Source of the DNA: Desulfobacteraceae bacterium
GTDB lineage: Bacteria; Desulfobacterota; Desulfobacteria; Desulfobacterales; Desulfosarcinaceae
Reading direction: 5' to 3'
Length of the DNA: 27,715 bases
NCBI GenBank assembly: GCA_027025615.1
Contig: JALVQM010000419.1
Coordinates: forward strand, 1 to 27,715
Position 1 is the first letter of the stretch; each line of letters opens with the position of its first letter. The notes under the pieces are model-generated. The model was not told where the DNA came from and ran no database searches. It saw only the letters and a program-made list of their open reading frames with translations. Below are positions 8,081 through 16,441 of the stretch, piece after piece. The position numbers and the translations under genes are program-made.

Positions 8081-8779
8081 TTAACCTTCCTTGTTAAACC
8101 ATGCTTTTTTATTGATCCGTCCTACAAAAATTGGTTCCCACTCTTCATTTCTGTTCCATTTTTCGTTTTTTGGTTGTTTAGTTACAACAATTCCGTAGGG
8201 GTTTACAATAAAACGCATCGCACCATATCGTCTGATAGAACGAAGCCTCTCGATGAGTTCTTCGTCCTGTTGAGGCGGTCTCTCAGCTTTCCCGCCATCT
8301 TCGGTCTGTCGATAAAAATAGATGTCACTTCTTTTGCTCAGATTATAGGGGATCCCGACATATGGCAGTGGCCATGCATCACCACAGGTAAATCCTGCAT
8401 CATCAGAGAGATCCAGCACAGAATTGTCTTGAAACGGGTTGTCAAAAAGTAACTTCCCCTGGATTTCTCCTACAAGAGCACGTTTCCCGCTGCCGTCACT
8501 GGCCGGTACCAGAACCTGTCCATATTCATTGATGACAAATGCGCCACCACCACCGCCGCCAAACTTTCGTTTTCCTGCAAGTATCGCATCCGTCATTTCA
8601 CGTACTGCCGGGCTCTCTACTGCGCAGCAGGTACCGATGCCATCCTCGCGATTCCACAGGATAACCGGGCAAGCCCTTCCATTCACACTCTTTACTCTTA
8701 GAGTAGAATTCCTTCCCGGAATGGTCGCATATCGTCCAGACCATATGTGAATAGCACATTTTTTAAATACAAAATCCAT
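8081..8779 (-). CDS. small two-repeat protein, paralogue of the 228-aa protein, 232 aa
   Basis: The frame allows GTG 8788, ATG 8785 or ATG 8779. The last is preferred because AAGG (8788-8791) lies eight bases upstream of it. Like its downstream neighbour, the protein carries two copies of an NEY-type motif: GAFVINEYGQVLVP (about 79-92) and MRFIVNPYGIVVTK (about 188-201). GDAW...GIPY (133-145) and DIYFYR lie between them, and FVGRINKKAWF near the end. A run of six glycines precedes the first motif. It starts 17 nt after the DECH helicase stop. The pair appears to be a tandem duplication that has diverged strongly. The function is unknown, with no catalytic motif seen. Confidence 0.75.
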   Translation of the reverse strand: MDFVFKKCAIHIWSGRYATIPGRNSTLRVKSVNGRACPVILWNREDGIGTCCAVESPAVREMTDAILAGKRKFGGGGGGAFVINEYGQVLVPASDGSGKRALVGEIQGKLLFDNPFQDNSVLDLSDDAGFTCGDAWPLPYVGIPYNLSKRSDIYFYRQTEDGGKAERPPQQDEELIERLRSIRRYGAMRFIVNPYGIVVTKQPKNEKWNRNEEWEPIFVGRINKKAWFNKEG

Positions 8780-8805
8780 TTTCATCACCTTGGTAAAACG
8801 ATCGC

Positions 8806-11028
8806 CTAGCGGGGAAACTCCAATCCTTTTTTCAGAGCTGCAATAAAAATTAGTTTACCGCCAACGCGATTCAAGACATGATTATGTTCATTAATCTCCA
8901 GTTTGGACACCCGCATGCCCGGCGTCATGAGCTCATGAATGGCGTCAATAAGATTTCTCGCGTCCTTTCCCCTCTCTGCATCTTCAGCTTTTTCACCCAC
9001 TCGGGCAAATACCTCACCTCCGGGCACCCGTTTACTGAGAACTCCTCCACGCTTGCCTTTAAAGGTTATTTTATCATCCACTATAGAGATTGAAGCAAAA
9101 GGATAAGGATCACCCGGGCTGGCGGATACGAGCCAAGCCTCAATATCTGCTTTATCGAAACCTGTTTCATTCTGCTGTGGTCGTTCAAAAGAAAAGTCCT
9201 CTGTTAGCTGATCAACGAACCGTGTTATCCATTCATCTCCTTCAGGGATTCTCACCAGGACATACTTTTTTTGGGGAGTTATTCTGAAACGGCCGGCAGA
9301 GCCTTTGACGGAAATTATTGCTTCACAGAGTTTGCCGGGATTAACTACATATTCATCATGACTGTTTTGAATATTTCCCCTTGTGTCACAATGAAATTCC
9401 TCGCCGGCATACTCACCAGGATAGAGACAACCGGGCTGAAGCGAACCGGCGTTGACTTCCAACTCCGTGGGCAATGGACTGCGGGGCGGTCCTTTTTGTT
9501 CAACGGGCTGTTCACCGGGCTTCCAGAGATAATAAATATTTCGGTCTACCCCGGTGGTCCTATCCCAGTCATGCTTGCCATAAATCATGTCATCCACAGT
9601 TTCATGTCCGTATAATACATGGATGCATGACGTTTTTTCTTCACCTCCCGTCCCCCGATGTTTTCTTAAAACCCGGCCAAGACTTTGTACACGCTGGCGA
9701 ACTGATGCTGATGAGGCAACAATTATTGCCATATCTACTGCCGGTACGTTAAATCCCTCAATTAATGAGCGCGCTGAAACAATAATTTTTGCTGTTCCTT
9801 TCCGAAAGAGCTGCAGCCCTGTTTCACGAATACTTGCTGGCAGTTTGCTATGTTCAGCAATGGCAGCAAACTCCTTGTCTTTCAAGACGCGAAAGAGGCT
9901 CATAACCTCTTCAATACTTTCATGAAAGAGGATAACTCTTGCCTCGGGATTATTATTAAACTCCTTGGTTAACAGCTCAATAACAGCATCAACTCGGGCA
10001 TCCATCTGGTAAAGAACCTTTTTTCGGCGGGCAATATCGCTTACATATCGTAACGCCAAGCCCGAACAAGAGCTCCTGGTGCTGCTGGAAACTCTTCTGG
10101 CCCACTGAAAAAAAGATGCACCGGAGGAAGCATTGCTTGGTGCCCGATTTTTTAATTCACTCTGTGCTTCAGAAATAACCCGTGAGAGTCTGTCATATTT
10201 CGCCCTTTCCTTGCTGGAAAGAGGTAATCCATAATGATAAATGGTAAAGGGCGGAATAACGCCTAACTTTAAGGCATCTACCAGATTAAAATTATAGATA
10301 ATAGGCCCGAGCTCCCGGCCAAGAAGAGATGTGGCATAACTCGCATCTGCGGCCGGATCTTCATCGTCTTCTCTTTCCGGTGTTGCAGACAAGCCAAGGT
10401 TATAGGATCTTTTCGTTTCAAATATCTGTGATGCTTCGGTTGCCCCCATGTGATGACACTCGTCCGCAACAAGCAGAAGGCTGGCACCAACATTTGCTTT
10501 TTCCACTACTTTTGGTAATTTTTTTTTGGCGGAAGCCAGAACGCCGATTAATATTCGTCGTTTTTTACTGAAATCTTCATTGTAACCACCACCCAGACGT
10601 CCTATGAAATCAGGTGGAATATTGCCCCGTTCAATAATTTCGTCATACCACTGGTGCATGAGGACAATAGTCGGAACTACAATCGCAACCCGCAGGTTTT
10701 TCTCCGTTGTATTCTGGAGCCGTTCGGCAATCGCAAGGGCCAGCAGAGTTTTACCACCCCCGGTTACCACCTTTACAGTCCCCCGGCCACCGGCATCAAA
10801 CCATTTATCAATACACTGTTCCTGCCACGGGTAGAGTTGAATCCCCTTTGTAAGCTGCCATTTTTCAGGAAGGGATATAGCTTTCGTTTCAGTGTCAACT
10901 ACTGCCTTCCCCTTGGCTTGTGCCTCTATATTGCTGTCAAGCCATTCCATGAGGCGTAACTGATGCAGCATGAGCTGGTCACTTTCCGTGAATATTCGTT
11001 CGTTCTTTTCTTTTTTATTATTGTTCAT
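8806..11028 (-). CDS. XPB-like superfamily 2 helicase (DECH) with C-terminal NEY-repeat domain, 740 aa
   Basis: This is an ATP-dependent helicase or translocase, presumably acting on DNA. Motifs seen: a Q-like stretch YPWQEQCIDKW (66-76), Walker A VTGGGKT (88-94), ADECHHMG (188-195), LSATPERED (213-221), motif V-like SARSLIEGFNVPAVD (418-432) and QRVQSLGRVLRKHRG (445-459). The helicase core ends near residue 500. The C-terminal part is unusual. It has motif A at about 579-594 (GRFRITPQKKYVLVRI), PGDPYPF (638-644), DKITF (652-656) and motif B at 706-740 (LEINEHNHVL then a hydrophobic strand ending LEFPR). This order matches the two small downstream proteins. The start overlaps the kinase stop as ATGA. 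A cross-talk between helicase and the small proteins through this shared domain is inferred. Confidence 0.88.
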   Translation of the reverse strand: MNNNKKEKNERIFTESDQLMLHQLRLMEWLDSNIEAQAKGKAVVDTETKAISLPEKWQLTKGIQLYPWQEQCIDKWFDAGGRGTVKVVTGGGKTLLALAIAERLQNTTEKNLRVAIVVPTIVLMHQWYDEIIERGNIPPDFIGRLGGGYNEDFSKKRRILIGVLASAKKKLPKVVEKANVGASLLLVADECHHMGATEASQIFETKRSYNLGLSATPEREDDEDPAADASYATSLLGRELGPIIYNFNLVDALKLGVIPPFTIYHYGLPLSSKERAKYDRLSRVISEAQSELKNRAPSNASSGASFFQWARRVSSSTRSSCSGLALRYVSDIARRKKVLYQMDARVDAVIELLTKEFNNNPEARVILFHESIEEVMSLFRVLKDKEFAAIAEHSKLPASIRETGLQLFRKGTAKIIVSARSLIEGFNVPAVDMAIIVASSASVRQRVQSLGRVLRKHRGTGGEEKTSCIHVLYGHETVDDMIYGKHDWDRTTGVDRNIYYLWKPGEQPVEQKGPPRSPLPTELEVNAGSLQPGCLYPGEYAGEEFHCDTRGNIQNSHDEYVVNPGKLCEAIISVKGSAGRFRITPQKKYVLVRIPEGDEWITRFVDQLTEDFSFERPQQNETGFDKADIEAWLVSASPGDPYPFASISIVDDKITFKGKRGGVLSKRVPGGEVFARVGEKAEDAERGKDARNLIDAIHELMTPGMRVSKLEINEHNHVLNRVGGKLIFIAALKKGLEFPR

Positions 11029-12626
11029 GCCTGTCCTTTCAACGTCTCTCTACCAAGCATCTCTGCCAGCTGTTTTGCCTGGTTTTCCGCACCCTCGACC
11101 TGTTCAAGTCTTTGGAGATATACATAAGCTTTATCATACCTGTGCTGAACCGCCCGGATATGCCCAAGATGGTAGAGCGCTGTTGGTTCAAATTCATCAA
11201 GCATCAAAGCTTCATTGAAATATCTGCAGGCCTGATCAATCATCTTCTGCTGCAGGTAACCCAGACCAATCTTTGCACAGATAAGGGCAGACGGTGTTCC
11301 TTCCCCATAGACCGTTTGCAGGACTTTGACTGATTCTTCAAATCTTCCTTCCAGGCCAAGCACAACACCATAGCGGTAGCGGTACCAGCGTTTCCCCGGG
11401 AATTCTTCAGAGAGCCAGCGAAAATTTTGAGCTGCCTTCTCATATTTTTTAAAGTGGACGTTCATCTCTGCCTCACCTTCAACCGCGTCTTTAATTTCAA
11501 CGGCAGAATAATCATTGCTCTCCATCCACTTTCGAGCCCTGCGATATACCGTATAGGCGGCATCAAATTTTTTGGCTCTTCTGGCTGCCTCGGCATAAAG
11601 AAGGAGAACTTTAGGAGAGGTGGACATCATCTCCATGGCCTTTTCAAGACGATCTATCACCTCATCGATACAATCCGCTTCGAGGAGCTCCTCAGCCAGG
11701 GCGGCAATCTGGTCGGCAGGAGCAGGGAATGATGACTGAATCTCCTGTTTTGGGGCGGAAACATCTTCAGTCTTTTTTGAAGCCAGTTTGTCCTGCACTT
11801 CTTCTATGGCTACAAGCAGGCTGGCACCGGTGGGATACCTGTTTGCCGGTCTTTTTTCGAGACATTTTCCAATAACCGCATCAAGTTCAAGGGGGACAGA
11901 AGGGTTTAACTCCACAGGGCGAGGAAACGGGATAACATGCATCACTTCCGACAGGGTTCTGCGCGGAAAACGCCCGGTCAACAGGCGATAGGCAATAACA
12001 CCAAAGGCAAAAATATCACTGCTGACAAATCTTTTGCCCTGGCTTTCCGTACCGGTGGCAAGAATCTCGGGTGCGAGGTACGGCCAGGCACCGGCACCAG
12101 CTGTTTCGACAAATCTATCCTCAATTGTCCGGCTTTGCCCAAAATCAACCAGCCGTGCCCTCTCCCCTTGTTCAAGAATTACGTTGTCCAGTTTCAAGTC
12201 GCTATGGACCAAGGGCGGGTCGTCGGCATGAAGATAAGCCAGGGCCTCGGCAATATCATGGAGCCATTGCAGAACCTCTTCAAGGGAAACCGGTCTTGGC
12301 TGTTCCTCATCGCCAAGGCGCTGGAGAAGGGTCTCTCCCGGGACATATTCCATCCACATGACCACAAGGCCGTCAATACGGTCAGCGCCAAACACCTGAA
12401 CAAGACGGTCATGCCGGAAATTCAGGGCCTGTTTTGCCTCATCCAGCAGTTTTCGGGTTGCACGTTCCTGGTGATGATAGACCTTGAGAGCGACTTTGGG
12501 TGGTAACCGGTCATCCTTGACAACATCTGCAAGCCAGACGTCACCATAACTGCCTCTGCCAAGAATGGCATCCAGCCGGAATTTATCCCCGATAACCACA
12601 CCTGCCGAAAGGTCTGCCAGTTTCAT
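11025..12626 (-). CDS. serine/threonine protein kinase fused to TPR repeats, 533 aa
   Basis: Residues of about 16-285 are a Hanks-type kinase. Seen are the glycine loop LGRGSYGDVW (22-31), the ATP-binding lysine in VALKVY (K48), the catalytic loop HSDLKLDN (141-148) with D143 and N148, the metal-binding DFG (161-163) and APE (186-188). The usual HRD arginine is serine (HSD), so it is a non-RD kinase that probably does not need activation-loop phosphorylation. From about 310 to 525 a series of helical repeats with Ala/Tyr/Leu spacing typical of TPRs follows. No transmembrane segment is seen, so the protein is cytoplasmic. It overlaps both neighbours by ATGA (the nuclease candidate upstream and the helicase downstream), which suggests fixed stoichiometry. 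Kinases occur in BREX type 2/Pgl (PglW) and MADS. The role here is probably phosphorylation of a partner to arm or restrain restriction. Confidence 0.92.
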   Translation of the reverse strand: MKLADLSAGVVIGDKFRLDAILGRGSYGDVWLADVVKDDRLPPKVALKVYHHQERATRKLLDEAKQALNFRHDRLVQVFGADRIDGLVVMWMEYVPGETLLQRLGDEEQPRPVSLEEVLQWLHDIAEALAYLHADDPPLVHSDLKLDNVILEQGERARLVDFGQSRTIEDRFVETAGAGAWPYLAPEILATGTESQGKRFVSSDIFAFGVIAYRLLTGRFPRRTLSEVMHVIPFPRPVELNPSVPLELDAVIGKCLEKRPANRYPTGASLLVAIEEVQDKLASKKTEDVSAPKQEIQSSFPAPADQIAALAEELLEADCIDEVIDRLEKAMEMMSTSPKVLLLYAEAARRAKKFDAAYTVYRRARKWMESNDYSAVEIKDAVEGEAEMNVHFKKYEKAAQNFRWLSEEFPGKRWYRYRYGVVLGLEGRFEESVKVLQTVYGEGTPSALICAKIGLGYLQQKMIDQACRYFNEALMLDEFEPTALYHLGHIRAVQHRYDKAYVYLQRLEQVEGAENQAKQLAEMLGRETLKGQA

Positions 12627-13198
12627 AGCTGTATCCTTTGCAGTGTATAGGCCCCCTGGTGTGAACTGAATACAGCCACAGCAACAATAAAGGAACAGTC
12701 GCTGCCGACACCGGGAATAATCTTACCACCGCTGTTTATGAAACCGTTGTGTCCAATGGCACGAATTTCATCGAGCCCACCACGGTCAACTCCTGCAAGT
12801 GCCCAGGTAAGAAGTAAGAGCACTCTTGACTGTTCGCCAAGTTCATGGTGTGCCTGCAGCAGGTTCTTTGCCTTATCGGCAAGCTTTTGTTTTCGGCTTG
12901 GTTCAAAACGTTCAAATTCACCGAGAAGAGCAATGTTTCTCTCCGGCTTCCGCCACCAGACAACATCCGGCCGGATGGATTTTGATTCATCCCGGGTGAT
13001 TCGAACAGGATATTCAGACATGGACCAGAAACCGAGTTTTCTACCCAGGGCACTCAGATAATTGCAGCCCAACGAATGGATGGTGACACTAAAATCCTCA
13101 ACTCCCCAGTCCGTCAACATGGGAAAAGATTCCCGTGCAAAGGTGAGGGTTTGCAATTCCTTGCGGATTTTATGTTCAGTCTGATGTCCACCACTCAT
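12623..13198 (-). CDS. candidate PD-(D/E)XK-like nuclease, 191 aa
   Basis: No exact family is recognised. A short acidic pattern, IRPDVVWW (D78) followed 15 residues later by LLGEFERFE (E94, E96) and then a lysine-rich helix (KQKLADKAKNLL), has the order of a PD-(D/E)XK nuclease core: strand with Asp, strand with Glu-x-Glu/Lys, then helix. The third position is Glu rather than Lys, as in some degenerate members. The N-terminal 60 residues are helical, and the C-terminal part has Gly-rich turns and a beta strand (SFIVAVAVFS). The start is ATG 13198, overlapping the HerA stop (TGATG), with a GTG one codon earlier as alternative. The stop overlaps the kinase start as ATGA. If active, this would be the effector missing from an HsdR-less locus. 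That assignment is inference. Confidence 0.55.
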   Translation of the reverse strand: MSGGHQTEHKIRKELQTLTFARESFPMLTDWGVEDFSVTIHSLGCNYLSALGRKLGFWSMSEYPVRITRDESKSIRPDVVWWRKPERNIALLGEFERFEPSRKQKLADKAKNLLQAHHELGEQSRVLLLLTWALAGVDRGGLDEIRAIGHNGFINSGGKIIPGVGSDCSFIVAVAVFSSHQGAYTLQRIQL

Positions 13199-14898
13199 CA
13201 CGATATATTACCCGGCCCCCATGCCTCAAGGATTTTTGGCGATTCACCGCCGTGCTTCAATGCCTTGCTGCCGACCTTGACAAGAAGCGGTGCGGGAATG
13301 GAACGCCCGGAGATAAGCGCTTCACCTGTTGAAAGGGCAGGGAGCTCATCAACATCGGCCTTGCTTAACTGCTCGGTTGATTTGATGATAAATTTCTGGT
13401 CGTCCGGATTTTTGATACGCATGGTAACCAGGGTATTACACTGGCTGGTCACATCCGGATCAAGCTTTGAAGGGCGTTGACTGATAATTCCGAAACCGAC
13501 GCCGAATTTCCGCCCCTCGGCGGCTATCTTTTTGATAATGGAACGGCTGATGGACTGGCCACTGGCAGGGGCAAAGTTATGTCCCTCTTCATAGACCAGA
13601 AAACAAGGTCTGATGGGCTCGGTTTTGTGGGCGGCAGCGGCCAGAATTTCATGGGACATAAGGGCGACAATAATCTGTCTGGCATCATCAGACAGTCCCT
13701 GCAGGTCAACGATGATCAGCCTACCCGCATCCTTACTGCTCCTGCCTATAAGCTCCGGAATATCGGTTGGCTGTTTGCAGCTGGCAGTATAAAAGGCCTT
13801 GGCCTCACGGAGAACCCCGCGAATGCGCATCCCGGCAATAGCTGCGCTTCGTGCCCCCAGGGCCTTTTGTTCTTCCGGGGTCAGGTCAAGGTCGGGATCA
13901 TTGCGCACCTCATCAATGCGGCGTCCGAGCAGTTCAAGCAGAACGTCAACATCCCGGGGCTGGTTTGGTTCTTCACGCTTCCATTTCCTGAAAGCAACAT
14001 CCAGCACCCGCATCTGGGGCTCTGTAATTCCGGGCAGGATCCCGCCAACCGCGTCCAGGTCGATGTTGTCAAACTGCAGGGCCAGCTGTCGGTTGGTATT
14101 GGTGTACTTCATGTCAAAATCATGATCCTGGGGCGTACAGACGATGATGCCGCCATTCATGGACTGTAATTTTTTAAAGGTCTCCACGATTTTCGGCAGC
14201 ATCTTGGCGTCCCGCTCATCGTCAATGGAATCAAGCTGTGGGTTTGTGCGCAGCTGGCCGCCCTCATAGGCCCTGCCATACTCGCCGTGGGGATCAAAGA
14301 CCACCACAGTGCCGTTCATCTGGCCGACCAGTCGTTCAATGATTCGTCCCACCGTGTACGACTTGCCGGAACCGGTCATGGCCAGCACAGCAAGATGCTC
14401 TGTGGCCAGGGTATTGACATCAAGATAGATGGGCACCGTGTCATGGCCGCGTTCATAGCCCACCAGATTGCCGATATGAATGGAGGTTTCCTCGCTGAAT
14501 TTATAGAACTTGCGCAGAAAGTCGTAATCAACCCCATATACCTTGGCCCCGGGATCCAGGGGACGCCTCGGCATTCTGATTTCATCGGTCAACGGATCCT
14601 TGAAACCGACCAGCTCCACGGTTGCATACATGGTCTCGCCACTGATCATGGAGCCTGGGAGCACGTTAACCTCTCCGATTCCTTCACCCAAGGCCTCGGA
14701 AAAAAGGACATTGGTTCGAGAAATGGTCACGATCCGGCCCAGGCAGTCGGTCTCTTTTTCCTTTTCCCTTTCCCGGTGCGGGATGCGGACAAATTCACCT
14801 CGTCGGGCAGTGAATGAGCCGCGCAAAGCAACTTTGAGGCTGGTTGGCGAGCCGGTGTTCCCGATGAGTTTACCGAGATATTCAGTGGATGTTGTCAT
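13198..14898 (-). CDS. HerA-like hexameric ATPase (DUF87 family), 566 aa
   Basis: This is a DNA-translocating ATPase of the HerA/FtsK superfamily. The N-terminal 130 residues form the beta-barrel (HAS-type) region. The ATPase core shows Walker A MTGSGKS (174-180), FDPHGEY (201-207, typical of HerA), Walker B FLVYEEGHNF (433-442), and the arginine-finger and sensor stretch EGRKFGVGFGIISQRPSKLD (461-480). In archaea and many bacteria HerA acts as a hexamer with the nuclease NurA in DNA end processing, and HerA-type ATPases recur in defence loci. The NurA-like gene lies upstream in the same operon, separated only by the specificity-subunit gene. The start ATG is three bases after the stop of that gene. 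The gene is GC-richer than the specificity gene. Defence function through DNA loading or extrusion is inferred. Confidence 0.9.
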   Translation of the reverse strand: MTTSTEYLGKLIGNTGSPTSLKVALRGSFTARRGEFVRIPHREREKEKETDCLGRIVTISRTNVLFSEALGEGIGEVNVLPGSMISGETMYATVELVGFKDPLTDEIRMPRRPLDPGAKVYGVDYDFLRKFYKFSEETSIHIGNLVGYERGHDTVPIYLDVNTLATEHLAVLAMTGSGKSYTVGRIIERLVGQMNGTVVVFDPHGEYGRAYEGGQLRTNPQLDSIDDERDAKMLPKIVETFKKLQSMNGGIIVCTPQDHDFDMKYTNTNRQLALQFDNIDLDAVGGILPGITEPQMRVLDVAFRKWKREEPNQPRDVDVLLELLGRRIDEVRNDPDLDLTPEEQKALGARSAAIAGMRIRGVLREAKAFYTASCKQPTDIPELIGRSSKDAGRLIIVDLQGLSDDARQIIVALMSHEILAAAAHKTEPIRPCFLVYEEGHNFAPASGQSISRSIIKKIAAEGRKFGVGFGIISQRPSKLDPDVTSQCNTLVTMRIKNPDDQKFIIKSTEQLSKADVDELPALSTGEALISGRSIPAPLLVKVGSKALKHGGESPKILEAWGPGNIS

Positions 14899-14901
14899 AC
14901 G

Positions 14902-16428
14902 TCAGTTCTCCCTTTCAGTGTAAGGGCTGGGATTGTCTTTGAGCCATTGATCGATTTCTTTTCCTTGGGCGAGAAGTTTGTCTTCGTCTAAGGTGCCGTC
15001 GATGAGGGCTTCGATGTCGGATTTGGCTTGAATTATTAATTGTTCGGATTCATTTTTGTTTGAGATACATGTTTTTAACAATTCATCCATTTCTTTGGCT
15101 TCGTCAGAGCGCCAAGGTATAAGTAAACGGTGAAGGTCAAATTCTTGAAGTCTCCTTCTGCTTAAAGAGCTTGATCTCGTTAAAAAACTAGCCTGCACTC
15201 TTATCCATTTTGATCTTAAAATCGCTGCCAACAAATAAGGTAAATCTGGAGCATCCGTTTTCAGTCGTAAAACAGCGAACTCTGGTGATGCAACTGTTAG
15301 CACTTCGTGGGTATTAGGAATTACACAAACCCGAGGATCTTTCGGGTTAAGACAGGAAAACAAAATATCGTTGGCATACACTTCAATTCCGCTACCTTCA
15401 TAACGAGTATCACTAGCATTTTTCCAGTCAATATTTCCTGAAGAATCTATGTCAAGAACACTGATATGAAATGCTCTGCGATTATTTTCATTCAACAATC
15501 TACGAGTGCGATTAGAAGAATCAATAATGAACAAATCACCAAATGTTTTTACATTGCTGATTTTTTTCAAATGATTTCTTATGGTTCTTGGTGCAGTGTG
15601 GTATGGCCACGGATCGACACGATCAGCAGGATCAAAATTATTTATCCAAGAATTATCGGGACGAGTATTATCTGGGGAGTGATCAAGATATTTATAACTG
15701 TTTGGATCTAATAATTCTTTCTTTGCAGATAAATCCAACCATATAGCAAATTTTTCCTCGCCAAAACGGATCAACTCCCTTAATCGTTCTGCCTTGCGGA
15801 CTTTATTGCCGATAGCTTTTTGAATATTTTCATTCGGAATAGGAATTAGTAGGTTACTGATAGGCCCCTGATTTAATTGAAGTTGGCCAGTACTACCTGA
15901 AATACCTTGTTCAATGGCCCGTTCTCCCCACCACGTAGATAAAAAAGTCGCTACATAGGCACCATCATTGGGAGGATCAACAACAAAACGGACAAGATGT
16001 TCGTTTGTGAATATTCTTTCATTTCGCAAATAAATACCAGCTCTTCCAATGCTACCAGCACCTGAACGATTCATTAATATTGTTTCAGGAGATATTATTA
16101 ATTTTTTATTATTGGATGCATACCGGAAACTTACGAAAGAGTCTGTCTCGGAATCTACTAAAACTGACTGGACATTTTGAGTTTTGAGGCACTTCATTCC
16201 ATTATCTGAGTACTTTGGAGAACGCCCTTGTGAAATACCGGAAGAACATATCTCAGAAAGTTTGTTTGATTTGTCCAACCGTTTCACAGCGTGGATAGCT
16301 TCTATTATCTCTGGACGATAAGATTGGGCCGTAAGTGGGCCTACCAAATCTTCAGTTGCCACCCAGTTGATATGGTGATTATCTCGCCAAGCATCAATGG
16401 ATACTATTTTCTTTGCTAATTCAGTCAT
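14902..16428 (-). CDS. hsdS: type I restriction specificity subunit (HsdS-like), two target-recognition domains, 508 aa
   Basis: The frame is open to 16605, but the first 59 codons overlap the upstream NurA-like gene and look non-biological (Arg/Ser/Cys-rich). ATG 16428, 13 nt after that gene's stop, gives a sensible protein. Two target-recognition domains are visible. TRD1 covers about 48-205 (SSGISQGRSPKY, ILMNRSGAGSIGRAG, STGQLQLNQGPISNLLIPIP), with a helical spacer at about 206-245. TRD2 covers about 300-460 (ISVLDIDSSGNIDW, YANDILFSC, RSSSLSRRRLQEFDLHRLLIPW), and a helical end follows. HsdS sets the sequence methylated by HsdM. It would pair with the methyltransferase encoded about 9 kb upstream in the same operon. 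No HsdR is in the window. The gene is visibly more AT-rich than its neighbours on both sides, as expected of a specificity gene exchanged by recombination. Confidence 0.88.
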   Translation of the reverse strand: MTELAKKIVSIDAWRDNHHINWVATEDLVGPLTAQSYRPEIIEAIHAVKRLDKSNKLSEICSSGISQGRSPKYSDNGMKCLKTQNVQSVLVDSETDSFVSFRYASNNKKLIISPETILMNRSGAGSIGRAGIYLRNERIFTNEHLVRFVVDPPNDGAYVATFLSTWWGERAIEQGISGSTGQLQLNQGPISNLLIPIPNENIQKAIGNKVRKAERLRELIRFGEEKFAIWLDLSAKKELLDPNSYKYLDHSPDNTRPDNSWINNFDPADRVDPWPYHTAPRTIRNHLKKISNVKTFGDLFIIDSSNRTRRLLNENNRRAFHISVLDIDSSGNIDWKNASDTRYEGSGIEVYANDILFSCLNPKDPRVCVIPNTHEVLTVASPEFAVLRLKTDAPDLPYLLAAILRSKWIRVQASFLTRSSSLSRRRLQEFDLHRLLIPWRSDEAKEMDELLKTCISNKNESEQLIIQAKSDIEALIDGTLDEDKLLAQGKEIDQWLKDNPSPYTEREN

Positions 16429-16441
16429 ATTAAAGTTGATT

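Noticed and set aside
13477..14169. 230-aa plus-strand open frame opposite the HerA-like gene
   Set aside because: It lies wholly antisense to a gene with clear Walker A, Walker B and HerA motifs, has no ribosome binding site of note, and its translation shows no domain.
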